The notes under the pieces were generated by a model that made no database searches, was not told the origin of the DNA, and worked only from the letters and a program-made list of their open reading frames with translations. The translations under genes were made by a program, and so were the position numbers. Positions 36,564 through 40,438 of a stretch of 40,438 nucleotides of DNA are shown here, piece after piece. Origin of the DNA: Lysobacterales bacterium (GTDB lineage: Bacteria; Pseudomonadota; Gammaproteobacteria; Xanthomonadales; SZUA-5). The stretch covers positions 1 to 40,438 of the forward strand of contig JABAQR010000055.1 in the NCBI GenBank assembly GCA_019187485.1, written 5' to 3'. Each line of letters opens with the position of its first letter. Within the stretch, counting starts at the first letter, position 1.

Positions 36564-38339
36564 ATGTCGCTCCCAACTGCTCGCCCGCCTCTGCTGCTGG
36601 CCGCCCTGCTGGCCGCTTTGATCCCCGCCGCGCACGCCGGCGAATTCGTCTACCAAGGTCAGCTCGATGATCGCGGGGTGCCGGCCAATGGCCGTTTCGA
36701 TCTGCGCATCGCCGCATTCGGCGGGGAGCAGTCGCCGCAGACTCTGCTGGCGCCGATCGAGTTCCCCGCCGTCGAGGTCAAGGATGGCCATTTCGAGCTG
36801 CGCTTCGACGCGCCGCTGGCCAGCGACAGCGAGGCCTGGCTGGAAGTTGCCGTGCGCGATGCCGGCGCTGCTGCGTACACAACCATTCCCGGCCGCAGCA
36901 AGGCCATCGCCGCGCCGCTGATCGGTGCCTGCTGGAGCACGACGGGTGACACCGGAAGCAGCCCGGCGACCAACTTCCTCGGCACCACCGATGCGCAACC
37001 CTTCGTGATCCGCACGCGCAATGCGCAGAGCCTGCGCCTGGAGCCCAGCAGCGTCCTGTCCGGGGGTCTGCCGATCACCGCCAATGTCATCGGCGGCAGT
37101 CTCGCCAACTCCGTCGCGGCCGGGGTGCGCGGGGCCACCATTGCGGGTGGCGGCGCGCCGTTGAACAGCGATCCAACCTATCCGAACGAGGCGCCGAATA
37201 GCGTCAACGAGAACTATGGCACGGTGGGTGGCGGCTACGGCAACGAGGCGGGGCAGTTGGCAACGGTCGGCGGTGGCTATGTGAATACTGCCTACCAATT
37301 TTCCACGATCGGTGGTGGCGACCATAACGTCACCACGGGGACCGACGGCACCGTGGCGGGGGGCACAGGCAACGTCGCGGGCGCGGAAGCGACGGTCGCT
37401 GGCGGCAAGAACAACGCCGCAGGTCCTCACGGCGCTATTGGAGGTGGCGTCGGCAACAAAACCTTTGGCTCGGCGACCCACGCCACGGTGGGTGGCGGAT
37501 TCAATAACGCTGCCGTCGGCTATTACAGCACGGTTTCTGGCGGCAAAGACAACTGTGCGGGAGGTGCCTATTCCTGGGCCGGTGGATTCGCTGCAAAGGT
37601 CCGCTCGTTTAGCGATACGGGCCTCGCCGGTTGCAGCGGATATTCAACCGGTGGCGTGTCGCAGGACAGCGGGACTTTCGTCTGGGCCGATTCGCAGGGT
37701 TCAGCCTTTGTCTCGACAGGCCAGAACCAGTTTCTGGTTCGCGCGAACGGCGGTGCGATGTTCAACACCAATGCGCTGGTCGGCGTCAACGATGATCTCG
37801 TGATCGCCGCGCGCCCCGGCGCCAGCGGCGGCGACGCGGATGCCGATTTGCGGCTGGTCAGCCGCAATGGCCGCAGCGTGGTTGCCTACGCGAACGATGT
37901 AAACGGTACGCTCCACATCACACCCGCCAATCTGACGTCAGGGAGCGATCGCCTGATCTTTGGCGGAGGCTCCGGCGGCGCAGCCACGCTGTCGAACGGC
38001 GGCACCTGGACCAACGCGTCCTCGCGTACGTTCAAGGAAGGCTTCGCAGCGATCGACCCGCTGGAGGTGCTGGATCGCGTGCTGGCGCTCGGGATCAGCC
38101 GCTGGAGCTATATCGGCTCGGGCGAAGGCGAGCACGTCGGCCCGATGGCCGAGGATTTCCATGCTGCATTTGGCCTCGGCAACAACGAACAGCGGATCGC
38201 CACGGTGGACGCCGACGGCGTGGCGCTGGCGGCGATCCAGGGCCTGAACGCGAAGCTTGAAGCCGAAAACGCCGCGCTGCGCGAGGAAATGGCCGCGCTG
38301 CGTGCGCTGGTCGAAAGCCGTCTGCAGGGGGAGCGCTGA
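36564..38339 (+). CDS. Secreted YadA-head-like repeat protein with S74 chaperone domain
   Basis: This 591-aa protein has a signal peptide at residues 1-25 (LLLAALLAALIPAAHA, cleavage before GEF). Residues about 25-150 form a beta domain (YQGQLDDRGVPANGRFDLRI). About 195-340 hold eight or so repeats of the VGGG-x2-N-x-A type (TVGGGYGNEAGQLATVGGGY, TVAGGTGNVAGAEATVAGGK), like YadA/hep-Hag heads. The C-terminus (SSRTFKEGFAAIDPLEVLDR, GPMAEDFHAAFGL, AAIQGLNAKLEAENAALREE) is a Peptidase_S74 intramolecular chaperone with its final coiled coil. S74 domains trimerise fibres and often cut themselves off at the Ser before FKE. It belongs to the host-type segment rather than to the phage tail module. 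A surface adhesin is the best guess. Confidence 0.8.
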   Translation: MSLPTARPPLLLAALLAALIPAAHAGEFVYQGQLDDRGVPANGRFDLRIAAFGGEQSPQTLLAPIEFPAVEVKDGHFELRFDAPLASDSEAWLEVAVRDAGAAAYTTIPGRSKAIAAPLIGACWSTTGDTGSSPATNFLGTTDAQPFVIRTRNAQSLRLEPSSVLSGGLPITANVIGGSLANSVAAGVRGATIAGGGAPLNSDPTYPNEAPNSVNENYGTVGGGYGNEAGQLATVGGGYVNTAYQFSTIGGGDHNVTTGTDGTVAGGTGNVAGAEATVAGGKNNAAGPHGAIGGGVGNKTFGSATHATVGGGFNNAAVGYYSTVSGGKDNCAGGAYSWAGGFAAKVRSFSDTGLAGCSGYSTGGVSQDSGTFVWADSQGSAFVSTGQNQFLVRANGGAMFNTNALVGVNDDLVIAARPGASGGDADADLRLVSRNGRSVVAYANDVNGTLHITPANLTSGSDRLIFGGGSGGAATLSNGGTWTNASSRTFKEGFAAIDPLEVLDRVLALGISRWSYIGSGEGEHVGPMAEDFHAAFGLGNNEQRIATVDADGVALAAIQGLNAKLEAENAALREEMAALRALVESRLQGER

Positions 38340-38340
38340 C

Positions 38341-38616
38341 ATGCGTGCGATCTGTCCATCGCGCCCGCTGTGGGCGCTGCTGTTGATGCTGCCGCTGTTC
38401 GCGCATGCCGCGGGAGGCGACGCCGCGCGCTTTGGCGTGCGCGGTGAGTTGCGCCCCAGCGCGTCCAGCGACGACGGACGTTTCACGCTGTCCGGCAATG
38501 CGCGCGTAACCGCGCAGGCGGCCTCGGCGGACGGCCGCTTCGGCCTCAAATCCGCCCTGGCCAGTTGCGATCCGCTCGACAGCACCGTTTTCCGGGATGG
38601 TTTCGAGAGCCTCTGA
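38341..38616 (+). CDS. Small secreted protein ending in VFRDGFESL
   Basis: This 91-aa protein starts MRAICPSRPLWALLLMLPLF and continues AHAAGGDAARFGVRG: a signal peptide with AHA cleavage. The mature part has two similar segments (FGVRGELRPSASSDDGRFTL and FTLSGNARVTAQAASADGRF), an internal repeat around SxDGRF. It ends CDPLDSTVFRDGFESL. I remember the FxDGFE tail as recurring at the ends of secreted proteins in Xanthomonadales, possibly a sorting signal; this is not verified. It follows the repeat protein by 1 bp, so the two are cotranscribed. Its end abuts the broken recombinase. Confidence 0.68.
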   Translation: MRAICPSRPLWALLLMLPLFAHAAGGDAARFGVRGELRPSASSDDGRFTLSGNARVTAQAASADGRFGLKSALASCDPLDSTVFRDGFESL

Positions 38617-39600
38617 ATCCGGCCAGTTCTTGCGGGTGTAGGAGTGGATCATGCGCTGGCCGTCCGGCGCGAACAGGAGCCCAGCGAGCAGAGCAGGATG
38701 CTTCTGCAAGGAATCGCGTGGCCCTTGCTTGCGGCGTTCCATGTAGGACTGCACGGCGTCCCACGCCTCGCGCGCGACGATGGCTTGATGCTGGCCGGGA
38801 TAGGCGCGGCCGCGGTGGGTCAGTTCGCCCAGGTAGATCCGATTGCGCAGCATCTTGAACAGGAATTTCTGGTCGATGGGGCTGCCTGACCGATGGCGTC
38901 CGGTCTGGGTCACCCATGCCTTGGTGGTCACGCCCTCCTGGGCGAGTTCCCACACCATGCGCGCCGCCGATCCGTGCTCGCCATATCGGCGGAAGAGATC
39001 GCGCACCAGCGCGGCCTCGGACTCGTTGACCACGAGCTTGCGCTCGACCACGTCATAGCCAAGCGGCGGCACGCCGCCCATCCACATGCCCTTGGCCTTG
39101 CTGGCGGCGATCTTGTCCCGGATGCGCTCGCCGGTGACCTCGCGCTCGAACTGCGCGAAGGAGAGCAGGATGTTCAGGGTCAGGCGTCCCATCGACGTTG
39201 TGGTGTTGAACTGCTGAGTCACCGACACGAACGACACGTTGTTGCGGTCGAACACATCGACGAGCCTGGCGAAGTCCGGGAGCGAGCGGGTCAGTCGGTC
39301 GATCTTGTAGACGACCACGATGTCGACGCGCTTGGCCTCGATGTCGGCGAGCAGGCGGCGCAGGCCCGGGCGCTCCATGTTGCCGCCCGAGAAGCCACCA
39401 TCGTCGTAGCCATCGTCCAGCGCCACCCAGCCTTCGTGGCGCTGGCTGGCGACGAACGCCAGGCCGGCATCGCGCTGGGCTTCGAGGCTGTTGTACTCCT
39501 GGTCGAGTCCCTCGTCGCTGGATTTGCGGGTGTAGATCGCACAGCGTTTCTTGGTGACGACCGGCGCCGGCGGCGTGTAGGCAGTGCGCTGCGGCTTCAT
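38617..39600 (-). pseudogene. Serine recombinase (large type), C-terminus lost
   Basis: The native part is about 325 aa. The N-terminal catalytic resolvase domain has RCAIYTRKSSDEGLDQEYNS with the nucleophilic Ser, DGGFSGGNMERPGLRRLLAD, VVYKIDRLTRSLPDFARLVD and FEREVTGERIRDKIAASKAK. The recombinase domain follows (KMLRNRIYLGELTHRGRAYP), then the start of the zinc-ribbon region (LLAGLLFAPDGQRMIHSYTR). After KN (nt 38626) the frame becomes non-native and runs through the antisense of the neighbouring secreted-protein genes until 38095. The intact family has about 150 more residues. ATG 39600 overlaps the DUF2924 stop by ATGA. It was probably the phage integrase; now it should be inactive. Confidence 0.82.
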
Positions 39601-40058
39601 GCGCGCTCCTTCGTCGTGAGCCCGAAGAAGGCAGGACCGGACCAACGCGTCCCGGCGATGTGGCAGGCAATGGCCGTCAGGCTGGTATAGCGACGTCCGT
39701 CGTACTCGAAGTCATTCGGCCCACGTACCAGGACTCGGTGCTCGACGTCGTCGAACACGCGCGTCAGCATCGTGCCCGGCAGCAGTCGGTTGGCGTCGCG
39801 CCGCATCGCCCGTGGCAGCCAACCGGTCTGGCCGATCTCCTCCAGCTGCTTGCGCACCGAAGGCTTCAGGCCGCCAAAGGCGCGCTCCTGCATTCGGTAG
39901 GCGAGGCGCGATTCGAGCCAGACGCGCTGATGATGGCCGGGCCGCTCTTCGAAGTGGTCATCCCACAACGCCCAGAGCTGGTCCATCGACATGTGCGGCA
40001 ATTGGGCGACGCGGGCGGCGACCGTCGCGGCATCGGGGTGCTTGTCGAGCTTGGGCAT
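39597..40058 (-). CDS. DUF2924-family protein
   Basis: This 153-aa protein matches DUF2924: SMDQLWALWDDHFEERPGHH, RVWLESRLAYRMQERAFGGL, RDANRLLPGTMLTRVFDDVE, HRVLVRGPNDFEYDGRRYTS and LTAIACHIAGTRWSGPAFFG. It nearly always precedes serine recombinases in phages and integrated elements; the ATGA overlap shows coupling here too. It presumably helps the recombinase or binds its site; unproven. AAGGAG precedes ATG 40058, which overlaps the stop of the previous small gene (TGATG). Confidence 0.88.
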   Translation of the reverse strand: MPKLDKHPDAATVAARVAQLPHMSMDQLWALWDDHFEERPGHHQRVWLESRLAYRMQERAFGGLKPSVRKQLEEIGQTGWLPRAMRRDANRLLPGTMLTRVFDDVEHRVLVRGPNDFEYDGRRYTSLTAIACHIAGTRWSGPAFFGLTTKERA

Positions 40059-40258
40059 CAGCGAACTCCTTTCGGTTGAGAGGGGTTCGCATGAACACGC
40101 TGCTGGCCACCGAAGCCAAGGTCAACTGCGCTCTCGGTGGTTGTCGATGATGAAGCGTGTCGGCGCAGGCGCAAGAAGGCGGCGGCCAGGAGGTCAGCGA
40201 TCTCCTGATGCGGGTGGCGCGGCCCGTTAGGGTCGGAGGAAGGTTCGCGATGCAGCAT
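40058..40258 (-). CDS. Small protein with LGF...QRVH tail, upstream of DUF2924
   Basis: This 66-aa protein begins MLHREPSSDPNGPRHPHQEI, followed by ADLLAAAFLRLRRHASSSTT and ESAVDLGFGGQQRVHANPSQ. The first half resembles small proteins that sit just before DUF2924/recombinase genes (family memory). The last part carries LGFGGQQRVHANPS, which is exactly what the 31-nt element encodes in this frame (40121-40091). Its stop and the DUF2924 start share a base (TGATG), so translation is coupled. Confidence 0.68.
   Translation of the reverse strand: MLHREPSSDPNGPRHPHQEIADLLAAAFLRLRRHASSSTTTESAVDLGFGGQQRVHANPSQPKGVR
40091..40121 (-). repeat. 31-nt bipartite element, copy 7 (minus strand)
   Basis: On the minus strand: CCTTGGCTTC, six bases (GGTGGC), CAGCAGCGTGTTCAT. 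Compared with the consensus it has one change in the first half and four in the second, so it is the most diverged copy. It ends 32 nt before ATG 40058 of DUF2924, and is coding here, within the end of the 66-aa gene. It keeps the orientation rule of the six plus-strand copies, about 9.5 kb away. Confidence 0.75.
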
Positions 40259-40335
40259 GGTGAGCGCTCGGGTAGTGAACGCTGCTCATGCTAGGAATCG
40301 AGGCTGCTCCAAGTACTAAGCGGTAAATAAAGTGC

Positions 40336-40352
40336 GTTCACACCGTTTACAC
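40336..40352 (-). repeat. Tandem GTTYACAC repeat before the recombinase operon
   Basis: GTTCACAC (40336-40343), one base, GTTTACAC (40345-40352): two near-identical 8-mers 9 bp apart, at the 3' end of the partial gene at the right edge and about 80-95 bp before the start of the first gene of the recombinase operon. It may be an operator. The rest of 40259-40335 contains no gene, and I see no clear promoter. Confidence 0.35.
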
Positions 40353-40438
40353 TGCGGCGTATTTGCAGTCTGGATGCCGGAAGAAGCCGGCGACGATATG
40401 AGAAGCGTTGGCCAGTCGGTTAAGCGCGTCCTTGATCT
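40347..40438 (-). CDS. Partial gene at the right edge (C-terminal 29 residues)
   Basis: A minus-strand frame runs from the edge to TAA (40349-40347) encoding IKDALNRLANASHIVAGFFR then HPDCKYAAV. It looks protein-like, with a helix and a final Cys/Tyr segment, but is too short to identify. It precedes the recombinase operon in the same direction. Confidence is low because a chance open frame of 30 codons is common at this GC content. Confidence 0.4.
   Translation of the reverse strand, partial: IKDALNRLANASHIVAGFFRHPDCKYAAV

Noticed and set aside
38095..38616. C-terminal 180 residues of the open frame that continues from the serine recombinase
   Set aside because: They are the antisense of the two secreted-protein genes, Arg/Pro/Ala-rich and unlike any recombinase; the native part ends at about 38626.
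40272..40296. Possible eighth element copy (minus strand GAGCAGCGTTCAC)
   Set aside because: It is shorter by a base, lacks CTTGGCTTC at the fixed distance, and does not precede a start codon at the usual spacing.

Overview
The window is high-GC DNA from a gammaproteobacterium, most likely of the Xanthomonadales/Lysobacterales. That placement is an inference from codon style, an ANR/FNR-type site, and a secreted protein ending in VFRDGFESL. Most of the window is a decayed lambda-like siphoprophage. Its ends are fused to a wrecked antiviral defence locus on the left and to host-type secreted-protein genes on the right.

Left edge (1-3064): the end of an IS21-family element (istB remnant plus terminal repeats, ending at nt 622) has cut off a subtilisin-like protease gene. 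Its partner AAA+ ATPase gene is intact and overlaps it by ATGA. The pair matches the two-gene IetAS defence architecture. The protease keeps its Asp and His but has lost the Ser part of the triad.

Late block (3065-28221, all minus strand, many 1-8 nt overlaps). In transcription order it runs: TerS, TerL, a two-gene fibre pair, gpW-like joiner, portal, S49 prohead protease with a nested scaffold, decoration protein, gpE-like capsid, FII-like joiner, tail terminator, tail-tube protein, G/GT chaperones joined by a -1 frameshift on a T7 slippery run, tape measure, large tail-tip proteins, and a lysis cassette. The lysis cassette comprises a small membrane protein, holin, SAR-type lysozyme, and Rz with Rz1 nested inside it.

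Plus-strand accessory block (28222-31242): eight small genes, mostly unrecognised. The most striking signal in the window is here. A 31-nt bipartite element (GCTTGGCTTC, exactly 6 variable nt, GAACAGCGCGTTCAT) occurs six times, always pointing at the next gene and 28-43 nt before its start codon. A seventh copy lies on the minus strand 32 nt before the DUF2924 gene at the right end, inside the 3' end of another small gene. There it encodes LGFxxxQRVH, and all seven copies can be read that way.

Minus-strand accessory block (31202-36000): two tandem ParB-domain DNA methyltransferases, a cluster of TGCGAACC repeats, an HigA-type antitoxin next to a ParDE toxin-antitoxin pair, a DUF6362-like gene, a small gene, and the C-terminal half of a RuvC-like resolvase.

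Right junction (36001-38625): a segment with host-type plus-strand genes (a secreted YadA-repeat/S74-chaperone protein and a small secreted protein) sits between the broken resolvase and a serine recombinase that has lost its C-terminus. The phage replication and repressor genes that would be expected hereabouts are absent. The segment therefore looks like a replacement, and the prophage probably cannot excise by itself. The recombinase, DUF2924 and LGF-tail genes close the window, and an unidentified partial gene touches the right edge.
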